From Sediminihabitans luteus (GTDB lineage Bacteria; Actinomycetota; Actinomycetes; Actinomycetales; Cellulomonadaceae): a DNA stretch of 64,000 nucleotides. The notes beneath the pieces are model-generated. The model ran no database searches. It was not told the origin of the DNA and saw nothing but the letters and a program-made list of their open reading frames with translations. A program made the translations under genes and the position numbers. The stretch lies in assembly GCF_002797595.1 (NCBI RefSeq), contig NZ_PGFE01000001.1, positions 248,001-312,000 on the forward strand, read 5' to 3'. This document shows, in pieces, positions 46,534-54,554 of this stretch (position 1 is its first letter; each line of letters opens with the position of its first letter).

Positions 46534-46914
46534 ATGACGGTTCTGGTGGCCTACAACGACTCCCCGCAGGGCGAGGCAGCGCTGCGCCGCGCCCACGGCG
46601 AGGCGGTCGGTCGCAGCACCGACCTCGCGATCATCGTGCTCACCCCGCAGCCGCCGAGCGACCCGACCCCCGCGACGCTCGCGCACGTGCTCGACACGCT
46701 CGGCAGCGAGGTCGAGGTCTCGATCGCCTACCGGTACGACGGGCTCGAGCCCGCCGACGCGATCCTCGACGAGGCCGAGCGCCTCGACGCCGATCTCGTC
46801 GTGCTCGGCTCGCGCAAGCGCTCCGCCGTCAGCAAGTTCCTGCTCGGCAGCACGACGCAGCGCGTGCTGCTCGACGCCTCGGCCCCCGTCCTCGTGGTCA
46901 AGGGCGCGTACTGA
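46534..46914 (+). CDS. Universal stress protein (UspA)
   Basis: A 126-residue single-domain Usp. The ATP-binding signature is partly seen as VVLGSRKRSAVSKFLLGSTTQRVLLDASAPVLVVK (G-x2-G-x9-G-S/T pattern with Arg replacing the first Gly region). The start MTVLVAYNDSPQGEAALRRA gives the usual D-x-S element. AGGAG lies 9 nt before the ATG. It lies 37 nt downstream of iclR and could be read from it. Confidence 0.88.
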   Translation: MTVLVAYNDSPQGEAALRRAHGEAVGRSTDLAIIVLTPQPPSDPTPATLAHVLDTLGSEVEVSIAYRYDGLEPADAILDEAERLDADLVVLGSRKRSAVSKFLLGSTTQRVLLDASAPVLVVKGAY

Positions 46915-46957
46915 CTCCTGCCGGAACAACGGTCGCCCCGCGACTGTTGACCCGGGC

Positions 46958-47998
46958 ATGACCGCCCCCGCCGAGTCCTCGTTCACGTCTAAGTCGCGGC
47001 TCACGCCCGAGTCGCGGCTCACGCCCGAGTCGCCGCTCACGCCCGAGGCGAGCGCCCCGTCCGCCCTCGCCGCCGCGACCACGATGGACCTCGTGACGTT
47101 GCACGTCGGCGACCTCGACCTCATGACCCGCTACTACCGCGACGCCCTCACGCTCGACGTGCTCCCCGCGGACGTCTCCGCGACGGCCCTGGCCGAGCGC
47201 ACCGCCGTGGCGGCGGACCCCCGCGCCGAGACCGTGGTGCTGGGCCGGGGCGACGTCCCGCTCGTCGTCCTGCGCCGTGCACGCGACCTGCCCGCGGCAC
47301 GCCCCGGCCAGGCGGGCCTGTTCCACACCGCCGTGCTGTTCGACGACGCCCCGGGCCTGGCCCGCGCGGTCGCGTCGGCCGCGCGCACCGCGCCCGGGTC
47401 GTTCGTCGGCAGCGCCGACCACCTCGTCTCCGAGGCCTTCTACTTCACCGACCCCGAGGGCAACGGGGTCGAGCTCTACACCGACCGACCGCGCGAGACC
47501 TGGGGCTGGGACGCGCGCGGCGTCCGCATGGACACGCTCCGGCTCGACCCGAACGCGTACCTCGCCGAGCACCTCGACCCGGAGTCGTGGGGGCGACTGC
47601 GCGAGCGCGACACGGCCCCGCTCGCGACGTCCGACGACCGCGCGGCGCTCGGCCACGTGCACCTGCAGGTCGGGGACGTCGACGTCGCGCGCGACTTCTA
47701 CGTGGGGGTGCTCGGGTTCGCCGAGACCGCGACCGTGCCGGGAGCGCTCTTCGTCTCGGCGGGCGGCTACCACCACCACATGGCCATGAACACGTGGAAC
47801 AGCCGCGGCGCGGGTCCGCGCGCGGCGTCGCTCGGGCTCGGTCAGGTCGCGATCGTCGTCCCGACCGCGGACGACGTCACCGCGCTCGCCGGGCGCCTGG
47901 ACGCCGCCGGGGTCGGGTCGCGTCACGACGGCGAGACGCTGCGGTTCGACGACCCGTGGCGCACGCTCGTGGAGGTCCGCGCGGCACCGGCCGCCTGA
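46958..47998 (+). CDS. VOC-family dioxygenase/glyoxalase (CatE-like)
   Basis: A 346-residue protein with two to four vicinal-oxygen-chelate modules. Metal-ligand positions are [10 protein letters not shown] (His), [10 protein letters not shown] (His), [11 protein letters not shown] (Glu), and in the second half [11 protein letters not shown] (His), [16 protein letters not shown] (His) and a terminal TLVEVRAAP (Glu). The layout equals CatE/YfiE catechol-2,3-dioxygenase-like proteins. The substrate is unknown. The N-terminal 40 residues include three copies of LTPES. Confidence 0.88.
   Translation: MTAPAESSFTSKSRLTPESRLTPESPLTPEASAPSALAAATTMDLVTLHVGDLDLMTRYYRDALTLDVLPADVSATALAERTAVAADPRAETVVLGRGDVPLVVLRRARDLPAARPGQAGLFHTAVLFDDAPGLARAVASAARTAPGSFVGSADHLVSEAFYFTDPEGNGVELYTDRPRETWGWDARGVRMDTLRLDPNAYLAEHLDPESWGRLRERDTAPLATSDDRAALGHVHLQVGDVDVARDFYVGVLGFAETATVPGALFVSAGGYHHHMAMNTWNSRGAGPRAASLGLGQVAIVVPTADDVTALAGRLDAAGVGSRHDGETLRFDDPWRTLVEVRAAPAA
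46994..47047 (+). repeat. 18-bp coding tandem repeat, three units
   Basis: TCGCGGCTCACGCCCGAG occurs three times in a row (third with TCGCCG) and encodes [12 protein letters not shown] in the VOC protein's N-terminus. Confidence 0.92.
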
Positions 47999-48005
47999 GC
48001 CCCGG

Positions 48006-48011
48006 TACGAT
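48006..48011 (+). promoter_or_regulatory. Leaderless -10 box of moaA
   Basis: TACGAT is followed by exactly 6 nt and the GTG at 48018. Confidence 0.6.
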
Positions 48012-48017
48012 CGCGAC

Positions 48018-49097
48018 GTGGCCGCCGTGACGCTGGGCATGCCCAGCACCCGCCCGAGCACCGGGGCGCCGTCGCTCGACGGACGCCCCGACACCGACGC
48101 GCTCGTGGACAGGTTCGGCCGGGTCGCGCGCGACCTGCGGGTCTCGGTGACCGAGAAGTGCTCGCTGCGCTGCACCTACTGCATGCCCGCCGAGGGTCTG
48201 CCCTCGATCCCCCGCGACGACCTGCTCACGCCGGGCGAGATCGCCCGCCTCGTGGGGATCGCGGCGCGCCGGTTCGGGGTCACGGACGTCCGGTTCACGG
48301 GCGGCGAGCCGCTCGTGCGCCGCGAGATCGTCGAGATCGTGCGCCTCGCGCGCGAGGCCGCGCCGGAGGCGTCGCTGTCGATGACCACGAACGGGCTGGG
48401 CCTCGACAAGGTCGCCCCCGCGCTCGTCGCGGCAGGTCTCGACCGCGTCAACGTGTCGCTCGACAGCGTCGACCGGGCGCACTTCGCCGAGCTCACGCGC
48501 CGCGACCGCCTTCCCGACGTGCTCGCCGGGATCCGGGGCGCGCTCGCCGCGGGCCTCGCTCCCATCAAGCTCAACGCCGTGCTCATGCCCGAGACGCTGC
48601 GCGGTGCGCGCGACCTGCTCGCCTGGGCCGTCGAGCACGGCTGCCACCTGCGGTTCATCGAGCAGATGCCGCTCGACGCCGACAAGCGCTGGGCCCGCGA
48701 GCACATGGTCACCGCCGAGCGGCTCCTCGACGAGCTGGGTGAGCGGTTCGCGCTGCGCGCCGTGGGGCGCGACGACCCGAGCGCACCGGCCGAGGAGTGG
48801 CTCGTCGACGACGGTCCCGCGACCGTGGGGATCATCGCGTCGGTCACGCGCTCGTTCTGCGGCGCGTGCGACCGCACCCGGCTGACCGCCGAGGGCACGG
48901 TGCGCTCGTGCCTGTTCGGCGACGCCGAGACCGACCTGCGCGCCCTGCTGCGCACAGGTGCCGACGACGACGCGCTCGCCACGGCCTGGCAGGCGGCGAT
49001 GTGGGCCAAGCCCTGGGCGCACGGGTTCGACGACGGAGCGCCCGACCCCGAGTCGTTCGCGCCGACCGGCCGCAGCATGGGCGCGATCGGCGGCTGA
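48018..49097 (+). CDS. moaA: GTP 3',8-cyclase MoaA
   Basis: A 359-residue radical-SAM enzyme for the first step of molybdopterin synthesis, using GTP. The SAM cluster cysteines are C48, C52 and C55 ([11 protein letters not shown]). The second 4Fe-4S cluster uses the late [21 protein letters not shown] cysteines, and the essential GG is the C-terminal end (SMGAIGG). GEPL follows as [10 protein letters not shown]. The N-terminus is about 30 residues longer than in E. coli. moaE and moeA lie 4 kb away on the other strand; moaC and moaD are not in the window. Confidence 0.97.
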   Translation: MAAVTLGMPSTRPSTGAPSLDGRPDTDALVDRFGRVARDLRVSVTEKCSLRCTYCMPAEGLPSIPRDDLLTPGEIARLVGIAARRFGVTDVRFTGGEPLVRREIVEIVRLAREAAPEASLSMTTNGLGLDKVAPALVAAGLDRVNVSLDSVDRAHFAELTRRDRLPDVLAGIRGALAAGLAPIKLNAVLMPETLRGARDLLAWAVEHGCHLRFIEQMPLDADKRWAREHMVTAERLLDELGERFALRAVGRDDPSAPAEEWLVDDGPATVGIIASVTRSFCGACDRTRLTAEGTVRSCLFGDAETDLRALLRTGADDDALATAWQAAMWAKPWAHGFDDGAPDPESFAPTGRSMGAIGG

Positions 49098-49273
49098 GCC
49101 CCGGCCCGCCGCGCCTTCCCGGGCGACCGCAACGTTGCGCACCGACAATGGCCTCACGAGGGTGCGGAAGGTTGCGCTCGGCGGTGGGGGCGCGGCAGCC
49201 CGTCCTGCGCTTGCGCTATTCTTCACAAGCGGGGTCCGTCCGGTCGCCCGCCGTCCGACGAGCCGAGGGAACC

Positions 49274-49945
49274 ATGGCGCACACCGACGACGACGCCCAC
49301 GGGGCGCTCGAGACCGCCGACCTCGGGCACGACCCCGAGGCGCGCCCCACAGGCTTCTTCCACTCCCGCCAGTGGCTGTTCGGCGAGATGCTCGTCGGCG
49401 CGCTCATCTCCCTGACCGCAGCGCTCGTGCTCTCGATCGACGCGGTCAAGCTCGCGGCCGACCCGGGCACGGCGCTCGCCTGCGACGTCAACACCGTGAT
49501 CTCGTGCGGCAAGGTCGGCGTCTCGTGGCAGGCCGAGCTGTTCGGGTTCCCCAACGCGTTCCTCGGGCTCATGGCCGAGCCCGTCGTCATCACGCTCGCC
49601 GTGGCGGGCCTCGCGGGCGTGCGGTTCCCCCGCTGGTTCATGGTCGCCGCGCAGACGATCTACCTGTTCGGCCTCGTGTTCGCGTACTGGCTGCTCTACG
49701 CGTCGATGTTCGAGATCGGTGCGCTGTGCCCCTGGTGCCTGACCGTCACCGCCGCGACCACGCTCGTGTTCGCCTCGATGCTGCACTGGAACATCCTCGA
49801 GGACAACCTCTACTGGCCGCGCGGCCTGCAGCGCCGGGCGTTGTCGCTCGTGCGGTCCGGCGCGTTCGGGATCCTGCTCGCGACGTGGTTCGTGCTGCTC
49901 GTCGCGGCGATCCTCGCCAAGTACGGGACCGCGATCTTCGGCTGA
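49274..49945 (+). CDS. Vitamin K epoxide reductase (VKOR) family protein
   Basis: A 223-residue integral membrane protein with five predicted helices. The outer loop cysteines C70 and C78 (CDVNTVISCG) and the active-site CPWC (C152/C155) are in the right order. Bacterial VKOR re-oxidises DsbA-type proteins with menaquinone, replacing DsbB. The GAGGGA ribosome site fixes the ATG. A DsbA-like gene lies 6.5 kb downstream, though without an export signal. Confidence 0.94.
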   Translation: MAHTDDDAHGALETADLGHDPEARPTGFFHSRQWLFGEMLVGALISLTAALVLSIDAVKLAADPGTALACDVNTVISCGKVGVSWQAELFGFPNAFLGLMAEPVVITLAVAGLAGVRFPRWFMVAAQTIYLFGLVFAYWLLYASMFEIGALCPWCLTVTAATTLVFASMLHWNILEDNLYWPRGLQRRALSLVRSGAFGILLATWFVLLVAAILAKYGTAIFG

Positions 49946-49960
49946 CCGCGGCCCCGTCCC

Positions 49961-50019
49961 ACGCGTCGATCCGACTCACGCGTCGAACCGGCGCACGCAT
50001 CGATCCGACTCACGCGTCG
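49961..50019. repeat. 25-bp direct repeat, 34-bp period, two copies
   Basis: ACGCGTCGATCCGACTCACG (start of copy 1, 49961) recurs at 49995 with one change, each copy about 25 bp. The second copy runs over the stop codon of the convergent ABC-2 permease. Confidence 0.85.
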
Positions 50020-51068
50020 CGGCGGCGCAGCACGACCCCGGCCGCGACGAGCGGGACCACGGCCCAGACGACCATCGTCACGAACCCCGCCCACGCCGAC
50101 GGGCCCGCGCCGGGCGTGCTCAGCACGGTCTCGGCCATGAACGCGCCGCCCGCGCTCACGGGCATGTGGTCCACGATCGCCCCGACCCAGGCGGAGTCAA
50201 CGAGGCTCAGCACGCTCGGCAGCACGAGCACCACGGCGACCATCGCGAAGATCGCGCCGGCGGTGTGCCGCAGCAGAGCCCCCACGCCGAGCGACGTCAG
50301 CGCGACCAGCACGAGGTACACCGGCACGCCCAGCATCGCCTGCCACGTGGACCCGACCGCCTCGAGCCGGAGCCCCGCGCCGTCGAGCACGGGCCACGAC
50401 GCCGCCCACCCGATCGCGAGCCCGAGCGCGGTCGTCGTGAGCACGAGGGCGCCCACCACCACGACCTTGGCGACCAGCACGGGCGTGCGCGCGGGGGTCG
50501 CCGCGAACGACGAGCGGATCATCCCGGTCGCGTACTCCCCCGTGATCGCGAGCGCGCCGAGCACGATCACGACGAGCTGGGCGAACCCGACGCCCGAGGT
50601 CACGGCCATGGTCGGCGAGAAGTAGTCGGCGGCGGCGACCGGGTCCGGGTCGTTGACGAGCGAGAGCGACGAGGCGAGCGCCATGCCCGCGATCACGAGC
50701 ACGGTGCTGCCGACCACCCACCACGTCGAGCGCAGCGTCCGCAGCTTGACCCACTCCGAGCGCAGGACCCCTCCGAACGTCTGCCAGTAGTAGGGCGACG
50801 TCACGCCCGTCGCGGGGTCGAGCCGACGCGGTCCGGTCCCGGTCCGGGCGGACGGCCGGACGCCCGCCGGCGCGGTGGCCGCCGCAGTCGCACGAGTCGC
50901 CGAAGTCGCAGCAGACGTTGCCGTCGCGGCAGTCGTCGAGCTCGCAGGAGTCGCCGCAGTCGCAGCAGACGTTGCCGTCGCGGCATTCGTCGGGCTCGCA
51001 TGAGTCACCGCGGTCGCGGCAGGCGTCGGGGCCGCAGCAGTCGCGGCAGTCGTCGGGGTCGCGTTCAT
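50010..51068 (-). CDS. ABC-2 exporter permease with Ala/Thr repeat N-terminus
   Basis: A 352-residue membrane protein. The first 80 residues are almost entirely Ala, Thr, Ser and Val in 18-residue repeats. The membrane part then begins YYWQTFGGVLRSEWVKLRTLRSTWWVVGS, the usual start of this permease group, with six helices and ALAITGEYATGMIRSSFAATPAR between helices 2 and 3. AAGGAG lies 7 nt before the ATG, which overlaps the ATPase stop. Function: export or lantibiotic/drug resistance-type transport; the substrate is unknown. Confidence 0.88.
   Translation of the reverse strand: MNATPTTAATAAAPTPAATAVTHASPTNAATATSAATAATPASSTTAATATSAATSATRATAAATAPAGVRPSARTGTGPRRLDPATGVTSPYYWQTFGGVLRSEWVKLRTLRSTWWVVGSTVLVIAGMALASSLSLVNDPDPVAAADYFSPTMAVTSGVGFAQLVVIVLGALAITGEYATGMIRSSFAATPARTPVLVAKVVVVGALVLTTTALGLAIGWAASWPVLDGAGLRLEAVGSTWQAMLGVPVYLVLVALTSLGVGALLRHTAGAIFAMVAVVLVLPSVLSLVDSAWVGAIVDHMPVSAGGAFMAETVLSTPGAGPSAWAGFVTMVVWAVVPLVAAGVVLRRRDA
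50897..51058 (-). repeat. 54-bp coding tandem repeat, two full and one degenerate copy
   Basis: Units at 50897-50950 and 50951-51004 differ at only a few bases; a degenerate third spans 51005-51058. They encode the Ala/Thr-rich cytoplasmic tail of the ABC-2 permease. Confidence 0.88.
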
Positions 51069-51991
51069 CGTGCTGCTCCTTCGAGGACGGGCGTCGTGCG
51101 GTACTCGACCGCGTCGGCGGTCAGGGCGAGGTAGGCCTCCTCGAGCGTCGAGACCTGCGGCGTGAGCGCGTGCAGCACGGCGCGTTCGCGTGCAGCGACG
51201 GCACCGATGGCGGGCGCGTCGAGGCCGGTCACGGCGAGGAGGCCGGTGCCGTCGTCCGACACCTGGGCGCCCGCCGCGACGAGCGCGGGCGCGAGGCGGA
51301 CGGCGTCGGGCGTGCGGACCTCGACGAGGCCGCGCGACGCTCCGGCGACGACGTCGGCGACGGGGGCGTCCGCGAGGATGCGACCCGCGCCGATCACGAC
51401 GACGTGGTCGGCGGTGAGCGCGACCTCGCTCATGAGGTGGCTCGACAGGAACACGGTGCGCCCCTCGCCTGCGAGGTGCCGCGCGAGGTTGCGCACCCAC
51501 AGCACGCCCTCGGGGTCGAGCCCGTTGACCGGCTCGTCGAGGATCACGGTGCGCGGGTCGCCCAGCAGCGCGGTCGCGATGCCGAGCCGCTGGCCCATCC
51601 CGAGGGAGAACCTGCCGGCACGCTTGCGCGCGACCGAGGTCAGGCCCGTCATCTCGAGGACCTCGTCGACGCGGCGCGCGGGCACGTGGTGCGTCGCGGC
51701 GAGCGCGCGCAGGTGGTCGCGGGCCGTGCGGCCCGGGTGGATCGCCTTGGCCTCGAGCAGCGCCCCGACCTGCGTCAGCGGCGAGGTGTGCTGGGCGTAC
51801 GCGCGCCCGTTGACCTTCGCCGTGCCGGACGTCGGCCGGTCGAGTCCCATGATCATGCGCATGGTCGTGGACTTCCCTGCGCCGTTCGGGCCCACGAAGC
51901 CCGTCACCTGCCCCGGCCGGACGGTGAACGAGATCCCGTCCACCGCCGTCCGCGGCCCGTACCTCTTGGTCAGGCCCTGCACCACGATCAT
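51065..51991 (-). CDS. ABC exporter ATP-binding protein (BcrA/CcmA type)
   Basis: A 308-residue ABC ATPase: Walker A GPNGAGKST (about 34-42), signature FSLGMGQRLGIATAL, Walker B TVILDEPVNGLDPEG and the switch His in FLSSHLMSEV. The C-terminal 90 residues are the regulatory domain typical of this exporter subfamily. It is first in an operon with the repeat-bearing permease. A palindromic operator-like site lies 14 bp upstream. Confidence 0.94.
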   Translation of the reverse strand: MIVVQGLTKRYGPRTAVDGISFTVRPGQVTGFVGPNGAGKSTTMRMIMGLDRPTSGTAKVNGRAYAQHTSPLTQVGALLEAKAIHPGRTARDHLRALAATHHVPARRVDEVLEMTGLTSVARKRAGRFSLGMGQRLGIATALLGDPRTVILDEPVNGLDPEGVLWVRNLARHLAGEGRTVFLSSHLMSEVALTADHVVVIGAGRILADAPVADVVAGASRGLVEVRTPDAVRLAPALVAAGAQVSDDGTGLLAVTGLDAPAIGAVAARERAVLHALTPQVSTLEEAYLALTADAVEYRTTPVLEGAAR

Positions 51992-52004
51992 GGCTGTCCC
52001 CTCG

Positions 52005-52024
52005 ACTGGTCGTGCACGACCGGT
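52005..52024. promoter_or_regulatory. Operator-like palindrome upstream of ABC-2 operon
   Basis: ACTGGTCGTGCACGACCGGT is a 20-bp palindrome with one mismatched pair, centred about 23 bp before the ATPase start. No regulator gene is adjacent. Confidence 0.5.
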
Positions 52025-52122
52025 CGGTCGCGCTCGTCGTCGAGCCTAGGAACGCGCGGCTCCCGTGTGACCCTGGATCCCCCTGAGATCGACCCTGGTT
52101 CGCCCCTGAGCGTTCCCCGGGC

Positions 52123-52794
52123 TCAGCCCTGGAGCCGTTCGAGCGTGTGCTTGTCAGGGGCGCCGGCGCCGAGCGACCCGTGCGCGCGCCGCACGAACCC
52201 GAGCCGCTCGTAGAAGCCGAGGTTCGCCTCGGCCATGGTCTCGACGACCGCGTGCCCGTCGGGCGCGAGCTCCGCCAGCCCGGCCTGCACGAGCTCGGTC
52301 GCGACCCCGCGGCGTCGTGCCCCCGCGTCGACGCCGAGCAGGTGCAGGTACGGGTGTGGCGCCTCGGGTCGCTGCGAGCGGGTCGAGGCGATCCCGGTCA
52401 GCACGGCGTCGGCGTGCTCGGCGCCCACGAGCTCGGCGAGCAGCACGCGCGCACCCGGCAGGTAGGCGGGCAGCGGGCCCGCCGTCGTCGGGGTGGGCAC
52501 CTGCCACGCAGCGGCGCCGACGACGCGTGGCCCGTCGCCCTCGGCCGTGCCGAACGTCTCGGCGACGTAGGCCGAGCCCGCGAGCACGTAGCCCTCGACC
52601 GCCGGGGCGAGCCACGCCGCGACCGCGTCGGGGCGCGGCTCGTCGCCCGGGAACACCCAGCGCATCATCGGGTCGGTCGCGAGCGCGGCCGCGAGGACGG
52701 TGCGCACCGCGGGCAGGTCGTGCGGCTCGGCCCGGCGCACGCGCACGAACGCCACGTCGTCCACCGCGCCCACGTCCGCGGGCCCGCCGCTCAC
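52123..52794 (-). CDS. GNAT-family N-acetyltransferase
   Basis: A 223-residue acetyltransferase with the acetyl-CoA motif LLGVDAGARRRGVATELVQAGL (R-R-x-G-V-A/G) and the motif B stretch ANLGFYERLGFVRR. N-terminal RRAEPHDLPAVRTVLAAAL is typical. The GTG overlaps the moaE stop (GTGA), so it is co-translated with moeA-moaE, but its substrate is unknown. Confidence 0.88.
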   Translation of the reverse strand: MSGGPADVGAVDDVAFVRVRRAEPHDLPAVRTVLAAALATDPMMRWVFPGDEPRPDAVAAWLAPAVEGYVLAGSAYVAETFGTAEGDGPRVVGAAAWQVPTPTTAGPLPAYLPGARVLLAELVGAEHADAVLTGIASTRSQRPEAPHPYLHLLGVDAGARRRGVATELVQAGLAELAPDGHAVVETMAEANLGFYERLGFVRRAHGSLGAGAPDKHTLERLQG

Positions 52795-53207
52795 AGCCCG
52801 ACCCACTCCGAGTCGCCGTCGGTGAAGTGCTGACGCTTCCAGATCGGCACCTGCGCCTTGATCCGCTCGACGAGCAGCGAGCACGCGTCGAAGGCCTCGC
52901 GCCGGTGCCCGGCCGAGGCGCTCGCCACGAGCGCGACGTCCCCGATCGTGAGCACGCCGTAGCGGTGCACCGCGGCGACGCGCAGGCCCGTCTCGGCCGT
53001 GACCTGCGCGCAGCACGCGCGCAGCACGTCCGTCGCGTCGGGGTGCGCCTCGTAGTCGAGGCCCGTCACGTCGCGTCCGCCGTCGACGTCGCGCACGACC
53101 CCGCGGAACGTGACCACGGCCCCGCACTCGGGCGCGGCGACGGCGTCCTCGACCGCGCGCACGACCGCGTCGTCGAGCACGTCCTGGGTGACCCGGCTCT
53201 CGTTCAC
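52791..53207 (-). CDS. moaE: Molybdopterin synthase catalytic subunit
   Basis: A 138-residue MoaE, which with MoaD inserts sulfur into precursor Z. Key stretches are CGAVVTFRGVVRD, LDYEAHPDAT, RVAAVHRYGVLTIGD and the catalytic Lys in VERIKAQVPIWKRQ. I choose the GTG at 53207, overlapping the moeA stop, because the Shine-Dalgarno-like GGAGG/GGGAG lies upstream of it; the GTG three codons earlier sits directly on that site. Confidence 0.95.
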   Translation of the reverse strand: MNESRVTQDVLDDAVVRAVEDAVAAPECGAVVTFRGVVRDVDGGRDVTGLDYEAHPDATDVLRACCAQVTAETGLRVAAVHRYGVLTIGDVALVASASAGHRREAFDACSLLVERIKAQVPIWKRQHFTDGDSEWVGL

Positions 53208-54475
53208 AGCTCCCACACCTCCACCTCGGCGCCCTCGTCGAGCGCCTCCACGTCCGCCGGCACGTCGATCAGCACGTCGGCGCGCGCCATCGCCGCGACC
53301 AGGTGCGACCCCGTGCCGCCGACGACGCGCACGCCGCCGCCCACGCTCAGCGCCCCGCGCAGCATCTGCCGCCGCCCGGGAGGCGACGTGACCGCGTGGT
53401 CGAGACGACGACGCGGCCGGGCGCCGTCCGCGACGCGCCCGGCCGCCGCGGCGACGAGCTCGCGGACGAACACCACGAACGAGACCTGCGCGCTCACCGG
53501 GTTGCCGGGGAACGTGAGGATCGGGGTGCCGCGGAACCTGCCGAGCCCCTGCGGGCCACCGGGCTGCATCGCGACCGTGCGGAACTCGACCGAGGTGTCG
53601 CGCAGCGCGAACGGCAGCGACGCGGCGTCCGCGTCCGGGCCGAGCACGTCCTTGACGACCTCGTACGCGCCCTGGCTCACGCCGCCCGACGTCAGCACGA
53701 GGTCGCCGAGCGCGGCGGCGTCGGCGAGCACGCCCGCGAGCACGCGCGGGTCGTCACCGCTGCGTCCCTCGAACGCGACCGTGCCGCCCGCGGCGCGCAC
53801 GGCCGCCGCGAGCGCGGTGCCGTTCGCGTCGTAGACCTGGCCGGGGCCGAGGCGCTCGCCCGGCGCGACGAGCTCGGCCCCGGTCGAGACGACCGAGACG
53901 CGCAGCGGCACGACGACCTCGACGTGCGCGATCCCGCACGCCGCGAGCGCCGCGAGGCGCGTCGCGGCGAGCCGCGTCCCGGCGGGCAGCACGACGTCGC
54001 CCGCCCGCACGTCCGATCCGGCCTCGCGCACGAACGCCCCCGGGGCGGGCACCGCGCCCAGCACGACCTCGGTCACGTCCGCGCCGAAGCGACCGACCGA
54101 CGTCTCCTCGACGGGCACGACGGCATCCGCGCCGTCGGGCACGGGGGCGCCCGTCATGATGCGCACGGCCGTGCCGGGGGCCAGCGGCGCGGCCGTGGAC
54201 CCGGCCGCGATCTCGCCGACGACGGGCAGCGCGCGCCCCGGGACGACGTCGGCCGTGCGCACCGCGAAGCCGTCCATCTGGGAGTTGCGGAACGCGGGCA
54301 CCGCGACGGGTGCGCTGACGTCGGCGCCCAGCACGCGGTCGAGCGCGTGCGCGAGCGGGAGCCGCTCGACCGGGCGGCGCGCGACGAGGGGCGCGAGCAG
54401 GGCCGCGACGTCCGCGCGGTGCTGCTCGACGCTGGTCCGGGGCGGGCGCGCGGCGCCCGCGTCGTGGGTGGTCAC
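53204..54475 (-). CDS. moeA: Molybdopterin molybdenumtransferase
   Basis: A 423-residue MoeA, inserting molybdate into adenylylated molybdopterin. Conserved segments are FRNSQMDGFAV, VRIMTGAPVPDGADAVVPVEE, VVSTGAELV, YDANGTAL, the LTSGGVSQGAYEVVK loop and TPILTFPGNPVSAQV. The GTG start at 54475 is supported by a TACCGT box 6 nt upstream. It heads a moeA-moaE-GNAT operon with 4-nt overlaps. Confidence 0.96.
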   Translation of the reverse strand: MTTHDAGAARPPRTSVEQHRADVAALLAPLVARRPVERLPLAHALDRVLGADVSAPVAVPAFRNSQMDGFAVRTADVVPGRALPVVGEIAAGSTAAPLAPGTAVRIMTGAPVPDGADAVVPVEETSVGRFGADVTEVVLGAVPAPGAFVREAGSDVRAGDVVLPAGTRLAATRLAALAACGIAHVEVVVPLRVSVVSTGAELVAPGERLGPGQVYDANGTALAAAVRAAGGTVAFEGRSGDDPRVLAGVLADAAALGDLVLTSGGVSQGAYEVVKDVLGPDADAASLPFALRDTSVEFRTVAMQPGGPQGLGRFRGTPILTFPGNPVSAQVSFVVFVRELVAAAAGRVADGARPRRRLDHAVTSPPGRRQMLRGALSVGGGVRVVGGTGSHLVAAMARADVLIDVPADVEALDEGAEVEVWEL

Positions 54476-54481
54476 GGCCCC

Positions 54482-54487
54482 ACGGTA
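54482..54487 (-). promoter_or_regulatory. Leaderless -10 box of moeA
   Basis: TACCGT on the minus strand is separated by exactly 6 nt from the moeA GTG. Confidence 0.6.
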
Positions 54488-54554
54488 GCCGCCCGCCGCG
54501 CGGCTCGGGCGCGCAGCCGTTGCGCGGGCGGCGCGCACGCACGACCGTTGACCC

